Of a DNA stretch of 64,000 nucleotides, positions 18,071 through 28,314 are shown piece after piece (positions within the stretch are counted from its first letter, which is position 1; every line of letters starts with the position of its first letter). Source of the DNA: Alkalisalibacterium limincola. Lineage in GTDB: Bacteria; Pseudomonadota; Gammaproteobacteria; Xanthomonadales; Xanthomonadaceae. A program made the position numbers and the translations under genes. Below the pieces are notes generated by a model that ran no database searches, was not told the DNA's origin, and saw only the letters and a program-made list of their open reading frames with translations. Location of the stretch: contig NZ_VRTS01000004.1 in NCBI RefSeq assembly GCF_008017755.1, forward strand, positions 1-64,000. Direction: 5' to 3'.

Positions 18071-20692
18071 ATGGACGAGGCGCGAAGGGTCGGCCGGCGA
18101 GCCTGGGTCTGGGTGGGGCTGGCGCTGGCGTTGGGCCTGCTGGCGAGCGCCTTGCTGGCCACCCAGCATCATCGCCTGTTGCAGGGCACGATGCGCGATG
18201 CCCAGCTCAGCCAGGTCGACCGTGTCGAGGCCGCGATCACGCAGCAACTGGGGAACGCGGCGCTGCTTACCCGCTCGGTCCAGTCCCTGTTCCTCGCATC
18301 CGACCAGGTGACGCCGGAGGAATTCCAGCTCATCTACGAGAATCTGCAGCCGCGCGAGACGTTCCCGAGCCTTCTTGCCTTCGCCTATGCCGAGCGCGTG
18401 GCGCAGCCGGGGCGGCCGGACCGGTACCCGACCACGATGGTGGCCCCGCTGGAAGGCAACGAGCAGGTGATCGGGCTCGACGTCATGTCCCAGCCCGGGA
18501 ACCTGGCCGCGGTGATGCGTTCGCGCGACACCGACGAGCCGGTCGTCTCCTCGGCCTTCACCCTGGTCCAGACCGGCGAAGACGGCCTGATCATCCGGCT
18601 GCCGGTGTTCGTGCCCGGTTCGATACCCGATTCCACGCCCCGGCGACGCGAACAGATGGTCGGTTCGCTGGGCATTTCCTTCCATGCCCGGGGCCTGATC
18701 GCGGCGGCCTTGAACGACGAGCTCACCGCAGCCTTCGATCTGCTGGTCGTCGACGAGGGGGTCGTCGACCAGGTCGGGGAGGGGGGTGGCTACGTCCTGT
18801 TTGGCACCCCCTGGCAGGCCGGGGAGGAGGCGCTGCACGTGCGGCACATCGAGTTCGGCAGCCGTCGTTGGCGACTGGAGCTGCAACCCCGGCCGCAAGT
18901 GTGGGTCGAGTCGCACTGGCCCTGGCTCACGTTCGCCGTGATGGGGGCGGCCAGCATCCTGCTGGCGCTCCTGGTGTGGTCGCTGCTGGCCACGCGCGAG
19001 CGCGCGCTGAGGCTGGCCAGCGTGCTCTCGAGCCGCTTCCGGGACAGCGAGGCGCGCTTCCGCCGGCTCAACGACCTGCTTCCGGCGCTGGTGCTGCTGT
19101 TGCGTGGTGAGCAGTTCCTCACCGTGTATGCCAACCACGCGGCAGTGCAGAAGCTGGGAACGGACGTGACCCGGACTGGCCGTCCCCTGGCGATCGCCTC
19201 GCCCCAGGCGCAGCTGGGTGCGCAGTTGCGCTCCGTCCTGGCCAGCGGCGTGGCGGTGGATGCCCATCCGATGGAGATCCCCGGTGCGGCGGGCTCGTTC
19301 TGGGCGAATGTTTCCGCAACGCGCGTGGAACTTGATGGGGAGCTGCACGTACTGGTGCTGGCCAACGACATCAGCGAGTTGCGCGAACTCAACCAGCAAC
19401 TCGGCTACCAGGCCAGCCACGATGCCCTGACCGACATGCTCAACCGCCGGGAATTCGAGCGCCGGCTGGCGAAGACCCTCGAAGTCGTGGGGCGGGGCGA
19501 GGCGACGGCCGCCTTGCTCTATCTCGACCTGGACCAGTTCAAGCTGATCAACGACACCTGCGGGCATGCCGCCGGCGACCAGATGCTCGCCGAGGTTTCG
19601 CGATTGCTCAAGGCGTCGGTGGCGTCGGGCGACGTGCTGGCGCGGCTGGGTGGCGATGAGTTCGGGGTATTGCTGCAGCGCACGGGCGCGGACGATGCCG
19701 TGGCCGTGGGCGAGCGCCTGCGTGAAAGCATCGAGTCGTTCGTGTTCGCCTGGGAGCGCCGCAACTTCAGCCTCAGCGTGAGCATTGGCGCCGTCGTGCT
19801 CGATCGTGCGGGACTGAGCCTGCGCGAGGTGCTGTCGCAGGCCGACCAGGCCTGCTACATGGCGAAGGAGCGTGGGCGCAACAAGGTGCAGCTCTACGTG
19901 GAGTCCGATGCCGAGACGGTGAAGCGCCGCAGCGAGATGGAGTGGGTGAACCGGGTGCGCGAGGCGCTCAAGGAAGACCGGATGTGCCTGGATTACCAGC
20001 GCATCGAGCCGGCGCGACCCTCGCGTCGGTCCAGCGGGCTCCATCTCGAGCTGCTGGTACGCATGCGCGACCGCGACGGCCAGGCGATCCAGCCCGGAGC
20101 CTTCATACCTGCCGCGGAGCGCTTCGGGTTGATGTCACAGGTCGACCGCTGGGTGGTGGAGACCGCGCTGGCGAACTTCGACCGCCTGCTGCCCGACGCC
20201 GACACGATCGAGCTTTGCACGATCAACCTCTCCGGCCTGACCGTGGACGACGACGCCTTCGCCGGGCACGTGCTGTCCTTGCTGGAGCGCTACCCGGTGC
20301 CGCCGCACAAGCTGTGTTTCGAAATCACCGAAACCGTTGCGGTCAACAACATGACCCGCGTGGTGGCCTTCATGCAGCGCCTGCGCCAGGTGGGCTGCCG
20401 CTTCGCCCTCGACGATTTCGGCGCCGGCGCGGCTTCGTTCGGCTACCTGAAGAACATGCCGATCGACATCATCAAGATCGACGGCAGCTTCATCCGCAAC
20501 CTCGAAACGGACCCGGTGAGCTATTCCATCGTGCGCGCCGTCACCGACATCGGGCACCAGATCGGCCTGGAGGTGGTCGCGGAATGGGTCGACAGCGAAC
20601 GGACCCGCGAGCTGCTTCGCGGCCTGGGCGTGGACTACGTGCAGGGCTTCCACATCCATCGCCCTGAACCGACGACGCTATCGAAACCCTAG
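18071..20692 (+). CDS. CHASE-GGDEF-EAL bifunctional c-di-GMP signalling protein
   Basis: Membrane sensor that makes and/or degrades cyclic di-GMP. Domain order: helix 1 (about 11-31), periplasmic CHASE sensor (about 40-270), helix 2 (about 285-310), a PAS-like region (about 325-440), GGDEF (about 445-610) and EAL (about 640-870). The cyclase motif GGDEF is intact at about 526-530, but the inhibitory RxxD site upstream reads ASGD. The phosphodiesterase motif is ELLVR with the metal-binding Glu kept, and EITE, DDFGAG and KIDGSF are present. An adjacent GTG at 18068 is an alternative start. Convergent with the PilZ gene, with a shared hairpin between. Confidence 0.9.
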   Translation: MDEARRVGRRAWVWVGLALALGLLASALLATQHHRLLQGTMRDAQLSQVDRVEAAITQQLGNAALLTRSVQSLFLASDQVTPEEFQLIYENLQPRETFPSLLAFAYAERVAQPGRPDRYPTTMVAPLEGNEQVIGLDVMSQPGNLAAVMRSRDTDEPVVSSAFTLVQTGEDGLIIRLPVFVPGSIPDSTPRRREQMVGSLGISFHARGLIAAALNDELTAAFDLLVVDEGVVDQVGEGGGYVLFGTPWQAGEEALHVRHIEFGSRRWRLELQPRPQVWVESHWPWLTFAVMGAASILLALLVWSLLATRERALRLASVLSSRFRDSEARFRRLNDLLPALVLLLRGEQFLTVYANHAAVQKLGTDVTRTGRPLAIASPQAQLGAQLRSVLASGVAVDAHPMEIPGAAGSFWANVSATRVELDGELHVLVLANDISELRELNQQLGYQASHDALTDMLNRREFERRLAKTLEVVGRGEATAALLYLDLDQFKLINDTCGHAAGDQMLAEVSRLLKASVASGDVLARLGGDEFGVLLQRTGADDAVAVGERLRESIESFVFAWERRNFSLSVSIGAVVLDRAGLSLREVLSQADQACYMAKERGRNKVQLYVESDAETVKRRSEMEWVNRVREALKEDRMCLDYQRIEPARPSRRSSGLHLELLVRMRDRDGQAIQPGAFIPAAERFGLMSQVDRWVVETALANFDRLLPDADTIELCTINLSGLTVDDDAFAGHVLSLLERYPVPPHKLCFEITETVAVNNMTRVVAFMQRLRQVGCRFALDDFGAGAASFGYLKNMPIDIIKIDGSFIRNLETDPVSYSIVRAVTDIGHQIGLEVVAEWVDSERTRELLRGLGVDYVQGFHIHRPEPTTLSKP

Positions 20693-20698
20693 GCGTCG

Positions 20699-20722
20699 GC
20701 CACCACGCTCACGCGTGGTGGC
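20699..20722. terminator. Bidirectional hairpin between the GGDEF-EAL and PilZ genes
   Basis: Ten-base perfect stem (GCCACCACGC / GCGTGGTGGC) with loop TCAC; it overlaps the PilZ stop codon at 20709. Neither side has a long U tract. Confidence 0.55.
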
Positions 20723-21056
20723 TGCCCGGTGCCTGCGCCCAGAGGCGCAGGAAGTCGGCGTCCTTGTTCGCCACGTCGATGAATCGCAGCCCGATCCAGT
20801 GCTGCCCGGGCGCCGAAGCGTCGTCGTCCCAGAGCATGTGGGCGCCGACATTGACCTGGCGCTCGCGCCCGGCACCGTCACGCAGCTCGAAGCGCAACTG
20901 GTAGAGGCCGTCCTCGACCAGGGACCGGTGCGAGATCAACAGCATTCCGCCCTGCGAGAGATTGCCGATTCGGCCGACGACCGCATCGGTCATCACATCC
21001 ATGACCTCGATGTGCTCCCCGACCTGGCGCCGTGGTGCGCGTCGATGATCGTTCAT
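20709..21056 (-). CDS. PilZ domain c-di-GMP-binding protein
   Basis: A 115-residue single-domain PilZ protein. Both ligand motifs are intact: RxxxR in RRAPRR (residues 5-10) and the D/NxSxxG motif as NLSQGG (about 33-38), so it should bind c-di-GMP. The typical beta-strand with GLRFID follows. The ATG overlaps the stop of the DUF1631 gene (ATGA), so the two are translationally coupled, and the neighbouring convergent gene makes or breaks c-di-GMP. Its output partner may be the DUF1631 protein; that is inference. Confidence 0.88.
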   Translation of the reverse strand: MNDHRRAPRRQVGEHIEVMDVMTDAVVGRIGNLSQGGMLLISHRSLVEDGLYQLRFELRDGAGRERQVNVGAHMLWDDDASAPGQHWIGLRFIDVANKDADFLRLWAQAPGSHHA

Positions 21057-23400
21057 GCCTCGCCCTCCCGTCCGTCTTTGGCCGCCTTGCCCTGGAAGCC
21101 CTTCAGAGCGGTCACGATCGCGCCCCAGGCCCGGTCGATCAGGTTGCCCTTTTCCGAGTTCATCACGCGCACCTGGCCCTTCGCCATCATCCGTGCAAGT
21201 ACCTCGATGGTGTAATCGCCGACCCGATGCCCGCGCGCATTGACGAAGACCGCGTGACCGGTGAGCGTGCTGTACCAGGACATGCGGCGCCGCGCGACCT
21301 CACCCTGCTGGTTGATGACGAATTCCAGCCAGCAACCGAACGGCAGCGCCTTGATCTGCTCCAGGCAGGCCTTCTCCCGGGCATCGAGCGGGGGCTGCTT
21401 GGGGTCGCTGCTGGCCTTCACCTCGCCGCCCAGGCGCGAGTGGGCCTTGAGGCGAAGTGCCAGCTCGGTGCGCGAGGCGGGGTCGTCGGGTCCGGCCTCC
21501 TCTTCGTCCTCGATGCTGGTGAGCCGGGCGGCGATCGCCTTGGCATCCTCGGCGTGGTAACCCACCTGTGCCAGGGACTGTTCGATCTCTTCGCGCAGTT
21601 CCAGCGCCTCCCCGCGCTCCAGCCCGCTGCCAGGGGCCTGCGGGCGCGCCGCGGCGCGCACGAGCCGGTCGGCGATCTCGAGTTGTCGACGGAAGCCGTC
21701 AGAATCCTCGCCCTGGCGCAGGAGGCTCAGCGCGAGGACGTCGGTCCAGGCCTGGGTCAGCAGGGTGTGCACGAAACGGGGGATCTTGTGGCCCTTGATC
21801 CGGGCGCTCACCGCTTCGCTTGCCTGCAGCCGTGCCAGCGCCAGCTTCTCCTTGCCGCGCGCCGCCTCGACGTGACGGCGTTCGGCCACTTCGGCCTTGC
21901 GCGCCAGCGTCTGCAGGTGGCTGCCAAGGTCCTCCGAGAGCGTCTCGAACATGCCCACGTCGCCATCGAACTCACCGACCACGCGGTCGACCACGGAGCG
22001 CATCTTGTCGACCGTCGCCCGGTCGCCATCGTCTTCGTCGCTCCAGTAGGCCCCGGTTTCAGCGATGGCACTGAGCATCTGCCGCGCCGGGTGGACCTGG
22101 CGGGTGAAGAAACCCTTGTCGCGCATCGCCACGCGCATCAGCGGAACCTGCAGCTTCGCCAGCAGGCCGGCGGCCGGGCTGTTCGGCCGGATCTCGCGCA
22201 TGATGAAATCGAACAGCATCGACACCAGGTCGATCGTGTCGGAGTCCTCCTGCGCCAGCGCGGGTGTCTTGCCCTGCGGCGTCATCTGCCGCAGTTGCGC
22301 CAGCAGTCCTGCTTGACGTGCTGGACCGAACGCAGCGAGGGCTTGCCATCGACCAGCACCGAGGCAGAAGGCTTCTGCTGCAGGACGCCGAGCACCGATT
22401 CGACATCGGTCTGGCTGGCCACGTACACGTCGCGTGCTGGCGAAGCTTCCTGGCCCGAAAGCTTCCCGGTCAGTTCGCGGCGGGAGGCCAGCAACTGCCT
22501 GAGGAGCGTGAAGATCTCCTCGTTGTGCTTGTCGCCGTCGTCCGCCGCGGCCTTGCGGTCGCCAGTCGCCTCGCCTGGCCAGCCGGTCTTCGCGCGGGAT
22601 CGGGGAGCGCCTGGCTGGCTGTCCTTGGCGGGTGCCTTGGCAGTGGGCTTGGCCGGCTGCGGCTCGCCCTCGCTGCGTCGCACCCGCATCGGCACGTAGG
22701 CGAGGGTGGCGAGCACGCCTTCCTCGGCGAGGAAGCGGTTGATCGCATCGACGAAGTCGCTGTAGACGGCCAGCACGTGACGCTCGAACTGCCGGAACAC
22801 CAGCACCCGGGTTTCAACGGGGACTTCCAGGCAGTCGGTCGCCTTGCGCAGGATCCGGCACAACGACTGCGGGCCGACGGGGAGTGTCTCGGGTTCGAAC
22901 GCGGGGCCACCTGCGAGGACGCCGAAGCGTTGACCCAGCAGGTACAGCGGCAGGCTGGAACGCACTTCCGCGCGGCTTGCGATCGAGTACAGCGCGGCGT
23001 TCTCCTCCATCTCGCGCTCCCCGACCAGGCCCAACTCTCCCGTGGGGGAGGCATCCGAGGCGCGCAGGGGGGCGGCGGAGACCACATCCTTGATTCCGGC
23101 AAGCGCGGCCTCCAGCCCGATCATGAAGCGCGGGGTGAAGTCGGATCGACTGCGCTTGACCGCGCGCAGGGACTCGAAGCACGCCTGCTGGACCTCGTTG
23201 CTGCGCGCCTGCTCGGCAAGCTTGAAGAGTTGCTGCTCGACCTCGTTGAGTGTCGCGGCCAGCCCGCGCTCGAGCTCTTCGGTCGCGTATTCGAGCACGC
23301 CCTCCAGCAAACGGCGCACGCGCGGCGGGAAGGGCCGCGATGCCAGTGTCGGCGGCGGCAGTTCCACGGGAGCCCGCGTCGGGGCGGTTGGAGCAGGCAT
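21053..23400 (-). CDS. DUF1631 family protein (single-base frameshift)
   Basis: A large cytoplasmic protein of unknown function; about 782 residues once the frame is restored. The N-terminal frame runs from ATG 23400 to a premature stop near 22282, and the C-terminal frame continues without a break in homology. Inserting one G beside 22307 converts QDCWRNCGR-stop into QDLLAQLRQMTPQGK, the expected family sequence, so the break is one missing base. The protein is helical; its C-terminal 120 residues (FGCWLEFVINQQGEVARRRMSW and on) look like a beta-rich domain reminiscent of degenerate PilZ domains. Coupled to the PilZ gene by a four-base overlap. Confidence 0.8.
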
Positions 23401-23544
23401 GCAGCGTCTCCAGAGCGTACGAATCGTCCGATTCTATGCCTGCAGCACTCTGGAAGGTAGCGCGGCGGGCCCAGACTAATTCGCGGCGGGGGCCGGACGT
23501 GATCGCGCTCCCACTGGCCGGACCTCGCCATCCGACCGCTGCAA

Positions 23545-23730
23545 TCAATCCCCGCGCGAGGCCTTCAGGGCGGACACCGTGCCGTCATCGGAAAAGCGCA
23601 GCAGCATCTGGATGGGTCGACAGCACACCGGACAGTCTTCGATGTACTCGGCATCACCGTTGCCGGGATCGACCGCGGCCTCGAAGTCCTCGCCGCAGTA
23701 GGGACACGCCATGTGGACGAACTCGAGCAT
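23545..23730 (-). CDS. CPxCG-motif cysteine-rich small protein
   Basis: A 61-residue zinc-ribbon-like protein with two cysteine pairs, ACPYCGED near residue 9 and EDCPVCCRP near residue 32, the hallmark of the CPXCG family found across gammaproteobacteria. Function unknown. The start ATG at 23730 has no Shine-Dalgarno sequence, but CATAAT lies exactly six bases before it, suggesting a leaderless transcript. It lies 54 bases downstream of hemW. Confidence 0.85.
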   Translation of the reverse strand: MLEFVHMACPYCGEDFEAAVDPGNGDAEYIEDCPVCCRPIQMLLRFSDDGTVSALKASRGD

Positions 23731-23736
23731 GGGCCG

Positions 23737-23742
23737 ATTATG
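23737..23742 (-). promoter_or_regulatory. -10 element placed for leaderless transcription of the CPxCG gene
   Basis: CATAAT on the minus strand followed by exactly six bases and then the ATG. No ribosome site is present between them. The -35 region is not obvious. Confidence 0.45.
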
Positions 23743-23784
23743 CCCCCCCGACTGGCATTGCAGGCCGGGACCGATGTCGTCGGT

Positions 23785-24929
23785 TCAGGCCAGGAACAGA
23801 CTGACCAGGTCGTTGTTGAAGCGCTGGCCCAGGGGGGTGGCCGGATCCGGCCGTCCAAGCGTTCCAGCCAGCCGGCATCGATCGCGCGCGCCAGCGCTGC
23901 TCCGATCGAGTCGATCGGCAGGCCGGTGCGTTGCTCGAAGTGGGCCGGATCAAAACCCTCGAGCAGCCGCAGCGCGTTGAGCATGAATTCGAACGGGCGC
24001 TGCGGGGGCGTGACGCTTTCTTCGCCGGCAATGCCCGCCGGGGTGCCGGCGGCGTCGATGTAGGCGCTGGGGTGCCGGGGCTTGTGGCGGCGGACGATGC
24101 GCCCGTCGTGGCCGAGGCTGAGCTTGCCGTGGGCACCGGCACCGATGCCGAGGTAATCGCCGAAGCCCCAGTAGTTGAGGTTGTGCCGGCACTGGCGACC
24201 CGGCCGGGCGTAGGCGCTGATCTCGTATTGCGCGTACCCGGCATCGGCCAGCATCGTCTGGCAATGCTCCTGGATCGCCCAGGCGTCGTCGTCGTCGGGC
24301 AAGCCCCGGGGTGGCCGGGCGAAGAACAGCGTGTTGGGCTCCAGCGTCAACTGGTAGTGCGAGATATGGGTCGGCGCCAGCGAAACCGCCCGGGCCACGT
24401 CGTCCTCGGCCATCGCCCGGTCCTGGCCGGGCAGGGCGTACATGAGGTCGAGGTTGATGTTGTCGAAGCCGTCGTCCTGGGCCATCTTCACGGCGGCGTC
24501 GGCTTCGGCGCTGTCGTGGATGCGACCCAGGCGTTTCAGGCAGGTGTCGTCGAAGCTTTGCACGCCGAAGCTCAGCCGGTTCACCCCGGCAGCCAGGTAG
24601 TTGCGGAATCGACCGTGTTCCGCGGTGCCGGGGTTGGTTTCCAGCGTGATCTCCGCGCCCGGCGCGAAGCGCAGCCGCGCCGACGCGCCGTCGAGGATCG
24701 CGCCGATCGCCTCGGGCGGGAACAGGCTCGGCGTGCCGCCACCGAAGAACACGCTGTGCACGGTGCGCCCCCAGGCCAGGGGCAGGTCCTGGTCCAGGTC
24801 GCCCAGCAGTGCGGCGACGTAGGCGTCGACGGGCATCGCGCCCTTGAGCCCGTGCGAATTGAAGTCGCAGTAGGGGCATTTGCGAACGCACCACGGAATG
24901 TGGATGTAGAGCGACAGCGGCGGCGGCAT
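23785..24929 (-). CDS. hemW: Radical SAM heme chaperone HemW (frameshift near C-terminus)
   Basis: Radical SAM protein, formerly called oxygen-independent coproporphyrinogen oxidase-like, that binds and delivers heme. The 4Fe-4S motif CVRKCPYC (C-x3-C-x2-C) is near residue 14 and FGGGTPS, FGVQSFDD and NLDLMYALPGQ follow as in the family. The C-terminus is broken: in a run of six G at 23832-23837 (plus strand) one base is missing. Restoring it gives PLGQRFNNDLVSLFLA and a stop at 23785, the normal HemW ending; without it the frame runs on into unrelated sequence. Restored length about 381 residues. Follows rdgB in a likely rph-rdgB-hemW operon. Confidence 0.92.
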
Positions 24930-24967
24930 CAGCGCCACCGTCGCTTCGAAGGGTGTGGCCGTGGCGC

Positions 24968-25570
24968 TCACAGCGGCTGTTCGCGGAGCCTTTCCAGCAA
25001 CCGGGCAAGCGCACGGCCACGGTGGCTGAGGCGGTTCTTGGCCTCGGGGCCCAGTTGCGCGGCGCTGCAGCGGTGTCCGGGGACCTCGAAGAGCGGGTCG
25101 TAGCCAAAGCCGCCTTCGCCCTGCGCGGCCTCGAGGATCCTGCCCGGCCAGATGCCCTCGGCGATCAGCGGCTGCGGGTCCTCGGCGTGGCGAAGCAGGA
25201 CCAGCACGCAATAAAAGCGCGCCGTGCGTCGCCCCGGCACCACGCCCTGCAGCCGTTCCAGCAGCAGGGCGTTGTTCGCCGCATGGTCCACCGGCGATCC
25301 TGCGAAGCGGGCGCTCTTGAGGCCCGGCTCGCCACCGAGCGCGTCCACGATCAGGCCCGAGTCGTCGGCCAGTGCCGGCAGGCCGGTCGCGCGTGCGGCG
25401 TGCCTGGCCTTGATCAGGGCATTTTCGAGGAATGTCAGGCCGTCTTCCTCGACGTCGCCGACGCCATGCTGGTCCTGTCCGTCCACGGCGATGCCGGCAT
25501 CATCGAGGAGGGCGCGAAGCTCGGCGAGCTTGCCCGGGTTGCCGGTGGCGACGACCAGGCGCGTCGTCAT
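24968..25570 (-). CDS. rdgB: RdgB/HAM1 non-canonical purine NTP pyrophosphatase
   Basis: Hydrolyses dITP, dXTP and ITP to monophosphates, keeping deaminated purines out of DNA. The 200-residue protein starts [20 protein letters not shown], the substrate loop of the family, and contains [29 protein letters not shown] and the C-terminal LSHRGRAL, all typical. The ATG at 25570 lies one base after the rph stop, so the two are surely co-transcribed, a widely conserved pairing. Confidence 0.95.
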   Translation of the reverse strand: MTTRLVVATGNPGKLAELRALLDDAGIAVDGQDQHGVGDVEEDGLTFLENALIKARHAARATGLPALADDSGLIVDALGGEPGLKSARFAGSPVDHAANNALLLERLQGVVPGRRTARFYCVLVLLRHAEDPQPLIAEGIWPGRILEAAQGEGGFGYDPLFEVPGHRCSAAQLGPEAKNRLSHRGRALARLLERLREQPL

Positions 25571-25571
25571 C

Positions 25572-26300
25572 TCAGGCGTCCGCCAGCGCCGCACGTTGCG
25601 CGGCCACCAGTTCGGCGATGCCCTTCTCGGCCAATCCCAGCAGCGCGTCGAGTTCGTTGCGGCGGAACGCATGGCCTTCGGCCGTGCCCTGCACCTCGAT
25701 GAAACCACCGCCATCGTTCATGACGACGTTCATGTCGGTGTCGCAGGCCACGTCCTCGGCATAGTCCAGGTCGAGCACCGGCGTGCCGCGCCACATGCCC
25801 ACGGAGATCGCGGCGATCGCACCGTGGATCGGGTCGCGGGTGATTTCACGGCGCTTGAGCAGCCCGTTGACGGCATCGACCAGCGCCACATAGGCGCCGG
25901 TAATCGCCGCCGTGCGGGTGCCGCCGTCGGCCTGCAGCACGTCGCAGTCCAGTGTGATGGTGCGCTCGCCCAGTGCCTTGCGGTCGATGCAGGCGCGCAG
26001 GCTGCGGCCGATGAGGCGCTGGATCTCGAGCGTGCGTCCGCCCTGCTTGCCGCGCGCTGCCTCGCGATCGGAGCGGGTGTGGGTGGCGCGCGGCAGCATG
26101 CCGTACTCGGCGGTCACCCAGCCCTCGCCCTTGCCGCGCAGGAAGCCCGGCACGCGGGTCTCGACGCTGGCGGTGCACAGCACCCGGGTCTCGCCGAAGC
26201 AGGCCAGCACCGAGCCCTCCGCGTGGCGGGTGAAATGGCGCTCGAGGCGCACTTCGCGCAGCTCGTCGGCGGCGCGGCCGCTGGGGCGGGGGTCGGACAT
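25572..26300 (-). CDS. rph: Ribonuclease PH
   Basis: Phosphorolytic 3'-5' exoribonuclease that trims tRNA precursors. The 242 residues match E. coli RNase PH (238). Recognisable segments include [36 protein letters not shown], the basic [15 protein letters not shown] phosphate-binding region, [16 protein letters not shown] and [18 protein letters not shown]. The start [12 protein letters not shown] at 26300 is preceded by AGGAAACC. First gene of the rph-rdgB-hemW group and divergent from yicC, with which it is also linked in E. coli. Confidence 0.97.
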   Translation of the reverse strand: MSDPRPSGRAADELREVRLERHFTRHAEGSVLACFGETRVLCTASVETRVPGFLRGKGEGWVTAEYGMLPRATHTRSDREAARGKQGGRTLEIQRLIGRSLRACIDRKALGERTITLDCDVLQADGGTRTAAITGAYVALVDAVNGLLKRREITRDPIHGAIAAISVGMWRGTPVLDLDYAEDVACDTDMNVVMNDGGGFIEVQGTAEGHAFRRNELDALLGLAEKGIAELVAAQRAALADA

Positions 26301-26385
26301 TCGGGTGGTTTCCTGCTTCGGGGCGCGAAAGTTTACCATTCGCCCCCTGCCCGACGTTTCGGGCGGGCCAAGGGAGAGCCACGGG

Positions 26386-27249
26386 ATGATCCGCAGCATG
26401 ACCGCCTTTGCCGCTGGCGAGCGCAGCACCGAATGGGGTGCGCTCTCCTGCGAGATTCGGGCGGTGAACCACCGCTTCCTCGAACTCGGGGTGCGGCTGC
26501 CCGATGAATTGCGCACGCTCGAGCCGGCGCTGCGCGAGCGGGTCGCCGGCCTGGTCTCGCGAGGCAAGGTCGACGTGGGCTTCCGTTTCCGCCCGGCGGG
26601 CGCCGCCCAGGCCGACATCAGCCTGAACCGGCCGCTGGTCGAGCGGCTCTCGTCGGTGGCGGTGTCGTTGAGCAACAGCTTCCCCGGACTCAAGACCGAT
26701 TTCACCGACCTGCTGCGCTTCCCGGGCGTGCTCGAGGAGGCGCGGCTGGACCAGGCCGGGCTGCAGGCGGAGGCGCTTGCGCTGCTCGACGAGGTGCTCG
26801 GGGGATTCATCGAGGCGCGTGAGCGCGAGGGCGCCAACCTGGGCCGGGCACTGGCCGAGCGCCTGGACGGCATCGAGCAGGTGGTCGCGCAGGTGCGCGG
26901 CTGGCTGCCGGAGATCCGCGCGGCGCTTCAGGCCAAGCTGAACGCGCGCGTGGCCGACCTTCCGCAGCCGCTGGAGCCGGGCCGTCTGGAGCAGGAGTTC
27001 GTGCTGTGGCTGCAAAAGCTCGATGTCGACGAGGAGCTGGTTCGGCTCGACAGCCACGTCGGCGAAGCCCGGCGGGTCCTGGGGCTCAGCGAAGCGGTGG
27101 GCAGGCGCATGGATTTCCTCTTGCAGGAGTTCAATCGCGAGTCCAACACCCTGGGCTCCAAGTCGGTGGACAGCCGCACCACGCAGGCCGCCGTCGAGCT
27201 CAAGGTACTCATCGAACAGATCCGCGAACAGGTGCAGAACATTGAATGA
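26386..27249 (+). CDS. yicC: YicC/YloC family endoribonuclease
   Basis: A 287-residue protein with the YicC family start MIRSMTAFA and C-terminal signature [21 protein letters not shown] followed by a helix ending the protein. Family members are endoribonucleases (E. coli YicC acts on RyhB small RNA). The start is preceded by AGGGAGAG. It lies six bases before gmk, a common pairing, and divergent from rph. Confidence 0.95.
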   Translation: MIRSMTAFAAGERSTEWGALSCEIRAVNHRFLELGVRLPDELRTLEPALRERVAGLVSRGKVDVGFRFRPAGAAQADISLNRPLVERLSSVAVSLSNSFPGLKTDFTDLLRFPGVLEEARLDQAGLQAEALALLDEVLGGFIEAREREGANLGRALAERLDGIEQVVAQVRGWLPEIRAALQAKLNARVADLPQPLEPGRLEQEFVLWLQKLDVDEELVRLDSHVGEARRVLGLSEAVGRRMDFLLQEFNRESNTLGSKSVDSRTTQAAVELKVLIEQIREQVQNIE

Positions 27250-27255
27250 CCACGA

Positions 27256-27924
27256 ATGCCGTCCACACGCCCTGACCCCGACGCCCCACGGAGCAGCGCG
27301 GTGAGTCCGCGCGGCAACCTGTTCATCGTCGCGGCGCCTTCGGGCGCGGGAAAGTCCAGCCTGGTCAATGCGGTGCTGGCACGGCAGCCCGACATCGCGC
27401 TGTCGGTCTCGTTCACCTCGCGGCCGCCGCGGCCCGGCGAGGCGAACGGCAAGCATTACCACTTCGTCAGTGCCCAGTGCTTCCGGGACATGGTCGCGGC
27501 CGGCGATTTCTTCGAGTTCGCCGAGGTCCACGGGGACCTCAAGGGCACTGCCCGGCAGTCCGTGCAGCCGGCCCTGGAAGCCGGCCACGACGTGCTGCTG
27601 GAGATCGACTGGCAGGGCGCCCAGCAGGTCCGGGCCAAGCTGGAAGGATCGGTGTCGGTGTTCATCCTGCCGCCCTCGCGCCAGGCCCTGGAGCAGCGCA
27701 TGCGCAAGCGCGCCCAGGACAGCGAGGAGGTCATCGCCCGGCGCCTGGCGGCGGCCCGAGAGGAGATGTCGCACTTCCACGAGTTCGACTACGTCATCGT
27801 CAACGACGATTTCGACACCGCGGTCGACGAGCTCGAGGCGATCTTCGTGGCCCACCGGCTGCGCCGCGAGGTCCAGGCCGAGCGCCACGCGGCCCTGCTG
27901 GCGACCCTGCTGGCCCCGGAGTGA
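27256..27924 (+). CDS. gmk: Guanylate kinase
   Basis: Phosphorylates GMP to GDP, feeding GTP and (p)ppGpp synthesis. The P-loop APSGAGKSS is at residues 27-35 from the upstream ATG; the GMP-binding SFTSRPPRPGE and the LLEIDWQGAQQV strand follow. From ATG 27256 the protein has 222 residues. A GTG at 27301 would give 207 residues and a start (VSPRGNLFIVAAP) that aligns better with other guanylate kinases; neither has a strong ribosome site, so the start is uncertain. Confidence 0.95.
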   Translation: MPSTRPDPDAPRSSAVSPRGNLFIVAAPSGAGKSSLVNAVLARQPDIALSVSFTSRPPRPGEANGKHYHFVSAQCFRDMVAAGDFFEFAEVHGDLKGTARQSVQPALEAGHDVLLEIDWQGAQQVRAKLEGSVSVFILPPSRQALEQRMRKRAQDSEEVIARRLAAAREEMSHFHEFDYVIVNDDFDTAVDELEAIFVAHRLRREVQAERHAALLATLLAPE

Positions 27925-27929
27925 TGCAT

Positions 27930-27958
27930 TTGCGGGGGCGCCGGGCTGGGCTTACACT
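27930..27958 (+). promoter_or_regulatory. Sigma-70-like promoter of rpoZ
   Basis: TTGCGG (27930-27935) and TACACT (27953-27958) with a 17-base spacer in the gap between gmk and rpoZ; predicted leader about 50 bases. Confidence 0.5.
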
Positions 27959-28014
27959 ATGCGGTCATCCCCGCTATTAGATGAAGTCGGTCCCGGCCGG
28001 CCTCAGGAGAACCC

Positions 28015-28310
28015 ATGGCCCGTATCACCGTCGAAGACTGCCTGAACGTGGTCGACAACCGTTTCGAGCTGGTGCTTATGGCATCCAAGCGCGCCCGCCA
28101 GCTGTCCAAGGGCGTCGAGTCGACGCTGGACAACAGCGGCAATGACGACAAGCCGACCGTCCTGGCGCTGCGCGAGATCGCCGCGCGCTCGATCGACGAG
28201 GCGACTATCGATGCGGTAGAGCGTTCCGAGCGCGAGCGCGCCGAGCGCGAGCCCTGGAATGGGCTGCCGCGGAAGTGGTCGACGACGACAAGGTCGGCGA
28301 CGACATCTGA
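28015..28310 (+). CDS. rpoZ: RNA polymerase omega subunit (single-base frameshift)
   Basis: Small subunit that assists RNA polymerase assembly and forms part of a (p)ppGpp site. It starts [20 protein letters not shown] with the ribosome site CAGGAGA, and continues through [11 protein letters not shown] and [11 protein letters not shown], all typical. Near 28250 one G is missing (GAGCCCTGG for GAGGCCCTGG); restoring it yields [19 protein letters not shown] and a stop at 28308-28310, giving 98 residues, close to other omega subunits. Without it the frame runs on and appears fused to spoT. The fusion is an artefact or a mutation, not a natural architecture. Confidence 0.92.
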
Positions 28311-28314
28311 TCCG

